Of a DNA stretch of 64,000 nt, positions 55,481-64,000 are shown one piece after another (position 1 is the first letter of the stretch; the number at the start of each line of letters is the position of its first letter). A program made the position numbers and the translations under genes. The notes beneath the pieces are model-generated. The model was not told where the DNA came from, made no database searches, and was given only the letters and a program-made list of their open reading frames with translations. The stretch comes from Magnetaquicoccus sp039908525. GTDB taxonomy: Bacteria; Pseudomonadota; Magnetococcia; Magnetococcales; Magnetaquicoccaceae. Location of the stretch: assembly GCA_039908525.1 (NCBI GenBank), contig JAMOAY010000002.1, positions 124,001 to 188,000 of the forward strand, given 5' to 3'.

Positions 55481-56125
55481 TTAATAAAGCTTCGCACCCG
55501 TCCGATCCATGGCCACCTGCAGGTCCGCCGCCGCCTGACAGGGATCGGCGTTTTCCAGAATGCCACGAATCAGGGCAACACCGTCCGCACCGGCACGCAG
55601 GGCGGCGTCGACGTTGGCCAGGTGGATCCCTCCCAGGGCGAGCACCGGTCCGGGAATGCAGGCGCGCAGGGCGGCAAAGCGCTCCACGCCCAAAGCTGGC
55701 AGACCGGGATGAGAAAGGGTGGGGAACAGCGGTGACAGGGTGACATAGTCTGCACCCGCCGCCAGGGCATGACAGGCCGCAGGCACGGAGTGGCAGGAGC
55801 GCCCCAGCAGGCCCCCGCCCACCAAGGGTTTCAACAGATGGCGCACGGCGCCTGTCTCCGGCCCCTGCTCCGACAGATGCACCCCGTCGGCCCCCACGGC
55901 CAGGGCAAGCTCTGGATGGTCATGAATCAGCAGCCATGCCCCGCGCTCCATCGTCAGGCGCCGCAACGCCATGGCCAGTGCAGTCAATTCCGGGAGTGGC
56001 AACCCCTTCTCCCGCAGCAAAAGATGGCGTACCCCACCCGCCAGGGCCTGTTCGACAACCTGCAGCAGATCCACATTCGGGAAACGTCCGGTGATCAACA
56101 GCAGGCGGGGCAAGGGGGGGATCAC
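55481..56125 (-). CDS. thiE: Thiamine phosphate synthase (ThiE/TenI)
   Basis: The 214-residue TIM barrel shows RLLLITGRFPNVDLL, LLLREKGLPLPEL, GADGVHLSEQG, ADYVTLSPLFPTLSHPG and LALGGIHLANVDAA. It joins the thiazole and pyrimidine moieties of thiamine. His in the LSHPG segment replaces the usual Lys, which could mean a TenI-like activity. GTG 56125 overlaps the queE stop (GTGA). A longer frame with ATG 56200 would overlap queE by 79 bp and is less likely. Confidence 0.8.
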   Translation of the reverse strand: MIPPLPRLLLITGRFPNVDLLQVVEQALAGGVRHLLLREKGLPLPELTALAMALRRLTMERGAWLLIHDHPELALAVGADGVHLSEQGPETGAVRHLLKPLVGGGLLGRSCHSVPAACHALAAGADYVTLSPLFPTLSHPGLPALGVERFAALRACIPGPVLALGGIHLANVDAALRAGADGVALIRGILENADPCQAAADLQVAMDRTGAKLY

Positions 56126-56778
56126 GGCAGGCCGATCCACTTGTGGGTTTGCAAAGAGAGGCGAATCCGGCCTGCAGAGCGCCGGATATGTGACAGACAA
56201 CGGTGCAACGCACGGGGATCAATGGCAGCATGACCCGCCTCCCCCCCCCCTTCGGCACGGGGCTGCACCCAGACATTGGCATGGGAGAGTGCCCGCCGCT
56301 GGATCTCCTCATCCTGCCGTTCGCTGGCCGTGGCCGGAACGATGTACTTGATCTCATCGGCCAGGGCAAACAGAGGTTCCGGGAGAGAGGTTTTGGGGGA
56401 GAGGGTAAGCCAATCGAGACCGGGAGGCACGGGCCCTCCCACACCGCTGCTCTCCATGGCCAGCCAATAGCCATGCCCCTTCAGGAAGGCCACCAACGGC
56501 TCAAGACCACCGACGGCCAACGGTTCTCCACCGGTCAGCAGCACATGGAACAACCCGGGATCGGCCTGACGGAGCTCCGCCAGGATCTCCGCCGCCGTCA
56601 AGTGACGGGTGGCCGCGGGATCTCGATGCAGGGGTTCGTCACACCAGGGACAGGCGAGAGGGCACCCGGAAAAGCGCACAAAAATCATTGCCCGCCCGCT
56701 CCAGCTGGCCTCTCCCTGGATACTGGCAAACAGTTCACAAACCGGATAGGTCTGCTCCGCAACCAGGGGGCGGGTCAT
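56122..56778 (-). CDS. queE: 7-carboxy-7-deazaguanine synthase
   Basis: The 218-residue radical SAM enzyme of the queuosine pathway has EASWSGRAMIFVRFSGCPLA followed by CPWCDEP. Together these give the CxxxCxxC cluster typical of QueE, then TGGEPL and YIVPATASE. No queC, queD or queF is in the window. Its ATG overlaps the stop of a small upstream ORF as ATGA, and its stop overlaps thiE. Confidence 0.9.
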   Translation of the reverse strand: MTRPLVAEQTYPVCELFASIQGEASWSGRAMIFVRFSGCPLACPWCDEPLHRDPAATRHLTAAEILAELRQADPGLFHVLLTGGEPLAVGGLEPLVAFLKGHGYWLAMESSGVGGPVPPGLDWLTLSPKTSLPEPLFALADEIKYIVPATASERQDEEIQRRALSHANVWVQPRAEGGGEAGHAAIDPRALHRCLSHIRRSAGRIRLSLQTHKWIGLP

Positions 56779-56978
56779 GGCGGGTCTGTCGGGGAGGATG
56801 TGCCGTCCCGATCGTCATCCGACTCCAGTTCTCTGTACACGCCGTCAAGATCCTTGCGAGAGACATCTTCAGGGAATTCATTGTACTGCACCGGTTTACA
56901 GGATACAAGTCTGCACACCGCCTGCACGGACCATCGGGATGCCCATGGCCAGGAGCCCGCTGCACAGAGGCAACCCAT
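56775..56978 (-). CDS. Small putative lipoprotein-like ORF coupled to queE
   Basis: The 67-residue frame has a Cys-bearing moderately hydrophobic start (CAAGSWPWASRWSVQAVCRL) and an acidic C-terminus (RKDLDGVYRELESDDDRDG). Its stop overlaps the queE ATG as ATGA, which favours a real gene. No ribosome site is visible before the ATG, and a later GTG could be used. No family was recognised. Confidence 0.4.
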   Translation of the reverse strand: MGCLCAAGSWPWASRWSVQAVCRLVSCKPVQYNEFPEDVSRKDLDGVYRELESDDDRDGTSSPTDPP

Positions 56979-57078
56979 AAAAAAAATTCGCCGCGATGCT
57001 GCCCTGGCACATATTAGCTCCGTGTCTCCAGAGCACTTCTTTGCTACAATTTATCGAAAACTGCACCGGGTGGAACCC
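56979..57078 (+). promoter_or_regulatory. Region upstream of the dcw cluster
   Basis: The 100 bp before rsmH holds a possible -10 (TACAAT near 57046-57051) but no well-spaced -35. A GGTGGA precedes the rsmH ATG. No mraZ gene and no mraZ-type operator repeats are seen here. Confidence 0.35.
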
Positions 57079-58188
57079 ATGAGACAGACAGCGTCGGGTA
57101 GAAGATCCTTCCAGACCACGCGCGGAGAAAAACATCGGAGCGTCCTGGTGGACGAGGTCATGGCAGCCTTGCAGCCGATACCGGGGGGCCTCTACGTCGA
57201 TGCCACGTTCGGAGATGGCGGCCACAGTCAGGCCATCCTGCAGCAGATCGGCCCCCAGGGCCGGCTGTTTGTCCTGGATCGGGATCCCAGCGCCTTTCAT
57301 CGCAATGGGGCGCTCTTCGAGCACCACGGGCCACAACTGCAGGCCATCCACACCCCCTTCAGCCGGTTGGCGGAGGTGCTGGCCCTGCGGGGGGTTTTCG
57401 CGGTTCATGGGGTTCTGTTTGACCTGGGGGTCTCCTCCCGGCAGCTGGACGAGGCAGAGCGGGGTTTTTCTTTTCAAAGCGATGGACCACTCGATATGCG
57501 CATGGATCAGAGCACGACCGTCCCGTCAGACTGGACAGATCACCGATTCGGGGGTGCGCATCCCGGACAGATGACGGCCGCCCATATCGTCAACACCTTC
57601 ACCAGGGAGGCGTTGGCGGATATTTTTTTTCGCTTTGGTGAGGAGCGCCACGCCCGCCGCATCGCGGCGGCGATCACCATGGACCGCCAACAACGACCGT
57701 TCACCACCACCCGACAGCTGGCCTCGCTTCTGGAACGGATCCTGCCGACCCGGCAGGAGACCATCCATCCCGCCACCCGCGTATTCCAGGCGTTGCGCAT
57801 TGCCGTCAACCGTGAGTTGGAGGAGCTGCAACAGGGGGTGGCCAGCGCCCTGGATCTGCTGGCCGATGGGGGGCGGGTCGTTGTGATCAGCTTCCACTCC
57901 CTGGAGGACCGCATGGTCAAACAGGCCTTTCGCCAGGCGGTTGACCCCGAGCAGGCCATGGCCGGTCTCCTGTCCGGACCCGAACGTCTGCGGCAACCCC
58001 CTGCCGCGACACCCTGTTATCGGCTGTTGACCCGCAAACCCTTGTTGCCCGGCCAGGAGGAGATCCAGGGCAACCCCCGTGCGCGAAGTGCCCGCTTGCG
58101 GGCCATCGAACGGTTGAGCGGTGGGGGAATCCCTCCTGTCAAACTCTTGCGTTCGTCCGCCCCCTCGGTCACAACCCACACCCTGTGA
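57079..58188 (+). CDS. rsmH: 16S rRNA (cytosine-1402-N4)-methyltransferase
   Basis: The 369-residue enzyme, also called MraW, shows HRSVLVDEV, YVDATFGDGGHSQAIL, HGVLFDLGVSSRQLDEAERG, DMRMDQ and the late FHSLEDRMVKQAF. It is longer than E. coli RsmH because of a C-terminal extension. ATG 57079 has GGTGGA upstream, although the frame is open far upstream. It leads the dcw genes, with ftsL 12 bp downstream. Confidence 0.94.
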   Translation: MRQTASGRRSFQTTRGEKHRSVLVDEVMAALQPIPGGLYVDATFGDGGHSQAILQQIGPQGRLFVLDRDPSAFHRNGALFEHHGPQLQAIHTPFSRLAEVLALRGVFAVHGVLFDLGVSSRQLDEAERGFSFQSDGPLDMRMDQSTTVPSDWTDHRFGGAHPGQMTAAHIVNTFTREALADIFFRFGEERHARRIAAAITMDRQQRPFTTTRQLASLLERILPTRQETIHPATRVFQALRIAVNRELEELQQGVASALDLLADGGRVVVISFHSLEDRMVKQAFRQAVDPEQAMAGLLSGPERLRQPPAATPCYRLLTRKPLLPGQEEIQGNPRARSARLRAIERLSGGGIPPVKLLRSSAPSVTTHTL

Positions 58189-58200
58189 GCACCCCATACC

Positions 58201-58470
58201 ATGAGACTCGGTTGGCCTCTCATCGTTTTTTTGACCATTCTCCTCGTATTGACGGCGGCCATCACCGTCTCGTCCCGCATCTGGATGCTGGAGAGTCATC
58301 GGGAATTGAATCAGGCGGAAAAAAAGTACAACGAGCTGCTGGACAAGGAAAATGCGCTTCAAATAGAGCTTATTGCCCGCACAGACATGAACACCATCGA
58401 ACGTCGGGCCCGTCAGGAGCTGGGCATGCAGCCCCTCTGGCCCACCCAGTGGCGAGTACTTAAACCATGA
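58201..58470 (+). CDS. ftsL: Cell division protein FtsL
   Basis: The 89-residue bitopic protein has an N-terminal helix (PLIVFLTILLVLTAAITVSS) followed by a coiled coil (HRELNQAEKKYNELLDKE) and ends RARQELGMQPLW. Size, topology and place between rsmH and ftsI fit FtsL, which joins FtsB and FtsQ to control septal FtsWI. Its stop overlaps the ftsI ATG as ATGA. Confidence 0.85.
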   Translation: MRLGWPLIVFLTILLVLTAAITVSSRIWMLESHRELNQAEKKYNELLDKENALQIELIARTDMNTIERRARQELGMQPLWPTQWRVLKP

Positions 58471-61395
58471 AACCGATCCGCAGCAAAACGACCACTCCCC
58501 GATCCAGCAAATCCCGGACGGCTGCTCCCCTGCTGGGTCAGAAAAACTGTGCCGTACCCAAAACACGGACACGGCGTGGTTCCCTGTGGCGTACCGCCAG
58601 CGGTGAAAAGAGGTTCTCCCTCGTCTGGCCGCGCTGGTTCTCCGCCCGTCAGAGTCACCGGGAGTCGGAACAGGCTGCCACCCCCCCCCCAGGGATCACC
58701 TCTGAAACGGTGGCGTGACCGGGTGCTCACGGCCAACCGATGGTTGGCTGCATCCCGGCAGCGTGTGTTGCCCAGAAACCTCCCCGCAGGCGAAACCCGG
58801 GCCGATGCCGAGCCGACATCGGCGCCCGAGCCGACATCGGCGCCGCGCCGGAAAGTTGCCCTGCCCAGCCGCTGGCTGGCCGCCGGCAAACGGCTGGCCC
58901 TGCGCAGCCGGATGACCGCCGTGGGCCAACGCACCCCCGGCAGCCGAACCCCCGTCCCTGCGGAACCACCGCCACAGCCCTCCGTCACACCCGGAAGCTC
59001 CTCAGGCAAGCGGCATGTTCTGCGGGACACAATGCACTCCATGAGCCGCAGAATCGGCGCCAGGCGCCTGCCCGAGTGGCATCTGGGCGACGCCATGGCG
59101 GCTCTCGGTCAACGGATCCCGACGGCCAAGCTCCCCAGTTGGCAGATAGGCAACCGTCTGCACCGCCTTCGTCAACAACTGGCAGGACGTGGCAGACGCC
59201 CGCCCAGGGCGGCCGCTCCCGAGAAAAGGCCGCTTCCTCCCTCGACTCCGCGACCAAAGGCCTCCCTGGCCAACCGTATCACCCATCCGAAGATGCCGAC
59301 TTTTGTGTGGCGGCGCAGCCTGCCGGTGCCGGTGCAAAGCGCGGAATCCATTGAAAAACGGCTGAAGTTCCTGTTTGGCATGTTTCTGCTGGTCTTTGCC
59401 ATTCTGGCTGCACGGGCCGTCGACTTGACGGTCATCCAGCACGAGATGCTGAAGACCCGTGCCCAGCAGCAATATCGCAAACAGGTGGTCATTCCCGCCT
59501 ATCGGGGCCGTATCATGGACCGCAACGGCAAGACCCTCTCGATCAGCCTGCCGGTCAAAGCGCTATCGGTCGATATCGATCGGGTCGATGATCCCGACCT
59601 GTTGGCAACCCAACTGGCACCGTTGATCCATTGGCCGGAAGAGAGTCTGCGACAACGGCTGAAATCGGCGAACAAAGGCTCTTTTCCAGTCCTGCAGCAT
59701 CAATTGCCACCGATGGCCATCCACAAGATTCAACAACTGGACAACCCGGCACTGGTACTGACCCCGGAGGTGCAGAGGTTCCACCCGGTCGGTGAAATCA
59801 CCTCCCATATCCTGGGATTCACAGACTTTGAGGGCCATGGCGTGGAAGGGCTGGAACGGGGTCTTGAGAAGGAGTTGAAGGGCAAGCCTGGCACCAACCT
59901 CTTCGTGCACGATCGGCTGGGACAACCGATGCCGATGGCGCAAATCCTCAGCGCCGCGCAACCGGGCAGTGACATGGTGCTGACCATCGACACCAACATC
60001 CAGTATATCGCCTATCGAACCCTGCTCAAGGGGGTTACCAAGGCCCAGGCCAAGGGAGGCACCGTGGTGGTCATGAATCCCGAGAACGGCGACATTTATG
60101 CCATGGTGAACCAGCCCGGGTTCAATCCGAACAACCTGCACGACAGCAAGGCCGAGGAGCGCCGCAACCGGGCCATTGCCGATGCCTACGAACCGGGCTC
60201 CACCTTCAAAACGTTCACCGTTGCGGCAGCCCTGGATCTGGGCCTGGTCAAACCGACCACCGGCTTCGATGTGCATGGGGGTACCCTCACGATCGGTGGT
60301 CGCACCATTCGGGATTTTCACCAGGGCAAGCGTTGGCTCTCCGTGGCGCAGATTGTCGAAACCAGCTCCAACGTGGGTGCAGCCAAGATCGGCATGCTGA
60401 TCGGCAACAACAACATGGACACTTACATCAGCAATTTCGGTTTCGGCAAGTCAACGGGGATCGGTTTTGTGAACGAATCCCCTGGCAGCATCCCGGACAT
60501 CACGGCCTACCGCATCGTCGGGCTTGCCAACCGTTCCTACGGCTATGGGATCACCGCCACCCCCCTGCAATTGGCCACCGCAACGGCCGCTGCCATCAAT
60601 GGCGGCCTGCTCTACAAACCCCGTCTGGTGGATGGAAAAATGGTGAATGGGCAGTTGGTGCCCAACCCGCGGGGAGAACCGCGCCGGGTGCTCAAACCCG
60701 AAACCTCTGCCACCATGCGGGAGATTCTGGCCCTGGCGGTGGGACCGGAGGGCACAGCGCCCCAGGCCAGGGTTGAGGGGTACACCGTGGCCGGCAAAAC
60801 AGGCACCGCGCGCAAGGCCATTGGCAACCAGGGCTATGTACGCGGCCACTATTTTTCCTCCTTTGTGGGGTTCACGCCGGTCGACAAGCCCAAACTGCTG
60901 ATCTATGTCGGCATTGATGAACCCAAGGGGGTCTTTTACGGTGGTCTGGTGGCCGCCCCCATTTTCCGGGAGATTGCCCAGGAGATTCTGCCGCTGCTGT
61001 CCATCTTTCCGGAGAACCGCACCGATCCCGAACTGCCCGCCCTGTATGATCCGGCAAAGGAGAAGGCGGAAGCGGCCAACAAAAAAGCAGAGCCCCATGC
61101 TGCCCAAAAAGCGCCGCACAAGGGCGACGCCAAGGGCGATGCCAAGAGTGACAAAAAAGGGGTACCCGACAAAAAGACGGACAAAAAAACCGACAAAAAA
61201 ACCGATAAGCCGGCTGACAAAAAAGGCGAGCCGGAGGTGGTACCGGAACCCCCCTCCCCTCTGCTGAATCTCAGTCTGGCGGATGCCCTGGAGCAGCTGA
61301 AAAAGGAGGATGTCATCCCCCGAATCGAGGGCCATGGACGGGTGGTGCGGGTAGAAAAAAGCGCCGAAGGCGATCTGCATCTGTTTCTCGAATGA
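58467..61395 (+). CDS. ftsI: Septal transpeptidase FtsI with long extension and broken frame
   Basis: The transpeptidase cross-links septal peptidoglycan. ATG 58467 overlaps the ftsL stop, but that frame ends at 58718. The main frame is open from before the C10 tract at 58681-58690 to 61395. Losing one C joins the two into 975 codons. The first roughly 300 residues are an Arg/Ser/Pro-rich cytoplasmic extension with spaced tryptophans (RWLAASRQ, RWLAAGKR, SWQIGNR). The membrane helix follows (FLFGMFLLVFAILAARAV), then YRGRIMDRNG and a transpeptidase domain with STFK, SSN and KTGTARK. The C-terminus has a lysine-rich linker and a PASTA-like segment (LNLSLADALEQLKKEDVI). The extension is about 280 residues longer than usual. 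Confidence 0.88.
58681..58690 (+). other. C10 homopolymer at the ftsI frame break
   Basis: Ten consecutive C bases encode a proline run. Codons before it follow the frame of ATG 58467 and codons after it follow the transpeptidase frame. Removing one C would restore a single frame. It could be a sequencing error, polymerase slippage, or a variable site. Confidence 0.85.
58810..58845 (+). repeat. 18-bp tandem duplication in the ftsI extension
   Basis: Two near-identical 18-bp copies (58810-58827 and 58828-58845, differing at the last base) encode the repeated EPTSAP segment of the cytoplasmic extension. Confidence 0.7.
61165..61215 (+). repeat. 12-bp tandem repeats coding for DKKT units in FtsI
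   Basis: About four copies of a gacaaaaaaacc-type unit encode a DKKT run in the C-terminal linker. Together with flanking KGDAK units it gives a highly basic, flexible stretch before the last domain. Confidence 0.7.
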
Positions 61396-62930
61396 GTCAG
61401 CCCAGGATGATCGAACCCCGTTCCTGCCGGGCGCTGGCCCACGGTTGTGAGGGTCTGCAGGTGACAGGCCCCGATCCGCTGATCCGTGGTCTCAGTGCCG
61501 ACTCCCGCCAGGTGGCCGAGGGAACTCTCTTTGCGGCACTGCCCGGTGTGCACACTTCGGGCAATCATTTCGTCCAGCAGGCGCTGGAGGCCGGGGCAGT
61601 CGCCATCCTGCACGATGGTCGATTGGCGTTGCCGGACGGAGTCACCCAACTCTGCCATCCCCAGCCTCGCCAGGCGCTGGCTTGGCTGGCGGCCGCTTTT
61701 TATGGCCATCCGGCCCGTCGGATGACCATGATCGCCATCACCGGCACCAATGGCAAAACCAGCACCGCCGCCATGATCGAGGCGATTCTGAACCGTCGCC
61801 CGGAACAGCGGGGAGTCGGGGTGATCGGCACCACCGGCATTCGCCATCCAGGGGGGCAACAGCCCAACCCCATGACCACCCCCGATCCGGTCGCCCTGCA
61901 GGGCCATCTGCGGGCCATGGCCGATCAGGGGTGTGACGCGGTGGTCATGGAGGTCTCCTCCCATGCCCTGGACCAGTTTCGTACCGCAGGCATCCCCTGG
62001 CGGGTGGCGGTGTTTACCCACTTGACGCGGGATCATCTGGACTATCACGGCTCGGAGCAGGCCTACTTCGACAGCAAGGCGGCGTTGTTCCTGCGCGATG
62101 CTCCGGCAACCGCAGTGATTGGGATCGATGAGCCCTGGGGGGCTTTGCTGGCGGAACGTTGCGCAGGCCGCATGCCGCTTGCCACCTTCCGCATGGGCTG
62201 TGAGACGCCTCCCCTGGCACAACCGCCGACCCCCGTGGCATGGCAACCCTTTTGCGCCGAAGCCATCGAACTCTCCTGGCTCTTCTCCCGTTTCCGGCTG
62301 CGCAGGGTCGGGGCGACGTTGGACATCTCTCTGCCCTGCGCCGGTCGTTTCCAGATCGCCAACGCCATGGCCGCCGCCGCCACCGGCTGGCAGTTGGGCC
62401 TCGCCGACCCGATCATTGTCGAAGGTTTACGCCACTTCCAGCCGGCACCCGGTCGCATGCAACTCGTCCAGTCCGGCCAACCGTTCGCGGTGGTGGTGGA
62501 TTATGCCCACACCCCGGATGCCCTGCAGCGGGTATTGCAGACGGCCCGCACCGTCACCAAAGGGCGTATCATCACCGTGTTCGGCTGTGGTGGTGAGAGG
62601 GACACGGGCAAACGGACCCTGATGGGACAGGTGGCCGCCCGCCTGGCCGAGCATACCATCGTCACCGATGACAACCCCCGTTCGGAAGCGCCGAGGGCCA
62701 TTCGCCAGGCCATCCTGGAGGGTTGCCGCCAGGAGACCGGTCGGCATGAAGAGGTGGCGGACCGGGATCAGGCCATTGGCCGGGCATTGGCCCTGGCCAC
62801 CCCGGAAGATGCGGTCATTATTGCCGGCAAAGGCCATGAAACCGTGCAGATCACCGCCGATGGCCCCCAGCCCTTCGATGATGTGCAGACCGCACGCAAC
62901 CACTTGGCGCGGATGGGATACAGTCTGTAA
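61392..62930 (+). CDS. murE: UDP-MurNAc-L-Ala-D-Glu--meso-diaminopimelate ligase
   Basis: The 512-residue Mur ligase has ITGTNGKTSTAAMIEAIL, IGTTGIRHPGG, TTPDPVALQ, SSHALDQFR, HLTRDHLDYHG and DDNPRSEAP. The DNPR motif marks meso-diaminopimelate as the added amino acid. The start overlaps the ftsI stop as ATGA. Together with MurL and the MurD-type ligase elsewhere in the window it covers consecutive stem-peptide steps. Confidence 0.96.
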   Translation: MSQPRMIEPRSCRALAHGCEGLQVTGPDPLIRGLSADSRQVAEGTLFAALPGVHTSGNHFVQQALEAGAVAILHDGRLALPDGVTQLCHPQPRQALAWLAAAFYGHPARRMTMIAITGTNGKTSTAAMIEAILNRRPEQRGVGVIGTTGIRHPGGQQPNPMTTPDPVALQGHLRAMADQGCDAVVMEVSSHALDQFRTAGIPWRVAVFTHLTRDHLDYHGSEQAYFDSKAALFLRDAPATAVIGIDEPWGALLAERCAGRMPLATFRMGCETPPLAQPPTPVAWQPFCAEAIELSWLFSRFRLRRVGATLDISLPCAGRFQIANAMAAAATGWQLGLADPIIVEGLRHFQPAPGRMQLVQSGQPFAVVVDYAHTPDALQRVLQTARTVTKGRIITVFGCGGERDTGKRTLMGQVAARLAEHTIVTDDNPRSEAPRAIRQAILEGCRQETGRHEEVADRDQAIGRALALATPEDAVIIAGKGHETVQITADGPQPFDDVQTARNHLARMGYSL

Positions 62931-63016
62931 TTCGACACAGTGACAGATTTTGTTTTCTCTGTTGATCCCCCCTTGAAACCGACCGAGGGAAAGCGCAGTC
63001 TCATGGAGCGTTCGGT

Positions 63017-63044
63017 ACCGCCCACGACGGGCGGTCGCATTTTT
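63017..63044 (+). terminator. Terminator-like hairpin between murE and murC
   Basis: ACCGCCC (63017-63023) pairs perfectly with GGGCGGT (63029-63035) around a 5-base loop, and TTTTT lies at 63040-63044. It would end or attenuate transcription after murE and implies separate control of murC. Confidence 0.65.
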
Positions 63045-63065
63045 GGGAGAAAGGTGCCCCACCCT

Positions 63066-64000
63066 ATGTATGAGAAGATCCGCAAACTGCATTTCGTCGG
63101 CATCGGTGGCATCGGCATGAGCGGCATTGCCGAGGTGTTGATCAATCTGGGCTACCGGGTCTCCGGGTCGGATCTGACAGACAACGCCTCCGTGCAACGC
63201 CTGCGCCGCATGGGAGCCACCATCCATCTGGGGCACCGGGAGGAGAATGTCCTGGATGTGGATGTGGTGGTCCACTCCTCTGCCGTGACCCCGAACAACC
63301 CGGAACTGCTCGCCGCCCGACGGCAGCGCATCCCGATCGCACGCCGGGCTGAAATGCTGGCCGAGCTGATGCGCATCAAATACGGTATCGCCATCGCCGG
63401 CACCCACGGCAAGACCACCACCACCTCCATGGTGGCCACCCTGCTGGGCAAGGCCGGCATGGACCCCACCGTCGTCAATGGCGGCATCGTCAAGGCGTTC
63501 GACAGCAACGCCCGGCTTGGGCACGGGGATTTCATGGTGACCGAGGCCGACGAAAGCGATGGCTCGTTTCTCAAACTGTTCCCCATCATTGCCGTAGTGA
63601 CCAACATGGACCCGGAACACCTGGACCACTACGGCACCTTCGACGCCGTGCGCCAGGCCTTCATGAGCTTCGTGGAAAAAATACCGTTTTACGGCTTGGC
63701 GGTTCTTTGCCAGGACCACCCCGAGGTGGCCGCCATGGTCCCGCGTCTCAGCGACAAACGGGTCATCACCTACGGTCTTCGCGAGGGCGCCGATTACCAA
63801 GCCGTTGCCATTCGGCGAGAAGAGGAACGGACCCGTTTCCGGGTCATGCGCCGGGATCCGGTTTCCGGTCTCTCCACCCCGCTGGGTGAGGTGGGCCTGG
63901 CCTTGCCGGGTCAACACAATGTCAGCAATGCCCTGGCAGCCATCGCGGTGGCCATGGAGTTGGAGATCCCCTGGGCAGTCATCGATCAGGCACTGGATCA
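63066..64000 (+). CDS. murC: UDP-N-acetylmuramate--L-alanine ligase, cut by window end
   Basis: The first 311 codons of MurC are present. They show KLHFVGIGGIGMSGIAEVL, the ATP loop GTHGKTTTTSMVATLL, VTEADESDGSF, NMDPEHLDHYG and GQHNVSNALAAIA. The enzyme adds L-Ala to UDP-MurNAc. ATG 63066 matches the family start. An in-frame ATG at 63003 would add 21 residues, but its coding region would include the hairpin at 63017-63044. Confidence 0.94.
   Translation, partial: MYEKIRKLHFVGIGGIGMSGIAEVLINLGYRVSGSDLTDNASVQRLRRMGATIHLGHREENVLDVDVVVHSSAVTPNNPELLAARRQRIPIARRAEMLAELMRIKYGIAIAGTHGKTTTTSMVATLLGKAGMDPTVVNGGIVKAFDSNARLGHGDFMVTEADESDGSFLKLFPIIAVVTNMDPEHLDHYGTFDAVRQAFMSFVEKIPFYGLAVLCQDHPEVAAMVPRLSDKRVITYGLREGADYQAVAIRREEERTRFRVMRRDPVSGLSTPLGEVGLALPGQHNVSNALAAIAVAMELEIPWAVIDQALD

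Noticed and set aside
56203..57078. Upstream extension of the rsmH frame
   Set aside because: It runs antisense through queE and lacks RsmH similarity. ATG 57079 has a good ribosome site and a family-like N-terminus.

Overview
The window is a GC-rich proteobacterial chromosome segment. It carries ubiG, a MotA/MotB stator set, secA, a Tat-type cell-wall amidase, cyclic-di-GMP and chemotaxis-like signalling proteins and the start of a division/cell-wall (dcw) cluster. The mix of giant repeat protein, unusual MotB proteins and large signalling proteins would suit a magnetotactic Magnetococcales-type organism, but no magnetosome gene is visible and that placement is a guess.

Positions 1-14603 are one minus-strand reading frame of at least 4,867 codons. 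It starts at an ATG with a good ribosome binding site at 14603 and runs off the left edge without a stop. It encodes about 300 copies of a 16-residue (48 bp) repeat built from two octads with leucines at fixed places. Two non-repetitive islands break the array. Long open frames on the other strand and in the other minus frames here are shadows of the repeat.

From 15 to 36 kb there are housekeeping and envelope genes: an etfA without etfB, a CHAD protein, a GAPDH, an amidase, ubiG-rluD, an msrB/FecR-lipoprotein pair and secA with a metallo-hydrolase/cyclic-nucleotide-binding protein downstream. Then comes a stator locus with one MotA and two MotB-like paralogues whose C-terminal domains lack canonical peptidoglycan-binding residues, followed by dedA, tatD-tcdA and a TIGR03032-type gene.

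From 35 to 46.5 kb a tightly packed minus-strand array reads: hypothetical protein, Ser/Thr kinase-FGE fusion, phosphoglycerate-mutase-like protein, recJ, Nudix, murL, a MurD-type ligase, sbcD, rlmD. MurL next to a MurD-type ligase points to the alternative D-glutamate route of peptidoglycan synthesis: L-Glu is added first, then epimerised on the nucleotide precursor.

From 46.7 to 56.9 kb lie a rhodanese, a CBS protein, an 18-residue-repeat coiled-coil protein, a spermidine-synthase-like gene, an HD-GYP sensor, a degenerate MCP-like sensor, and thiE-queE with a small ORF upstream. From 57 kb to the end are rsmH-ftsL-ftsI-murE, a terminator-like hairpin, and murC (cut by the window edge). No mraZ is seen upstream, and murF, mraY, murD, ftsW and murG are absent between murE and murC. 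ftsI has a very long basic N-terminal extension interrupted by a C10 tract that breaks its frame, and a lysine-rich C-terminal linker.
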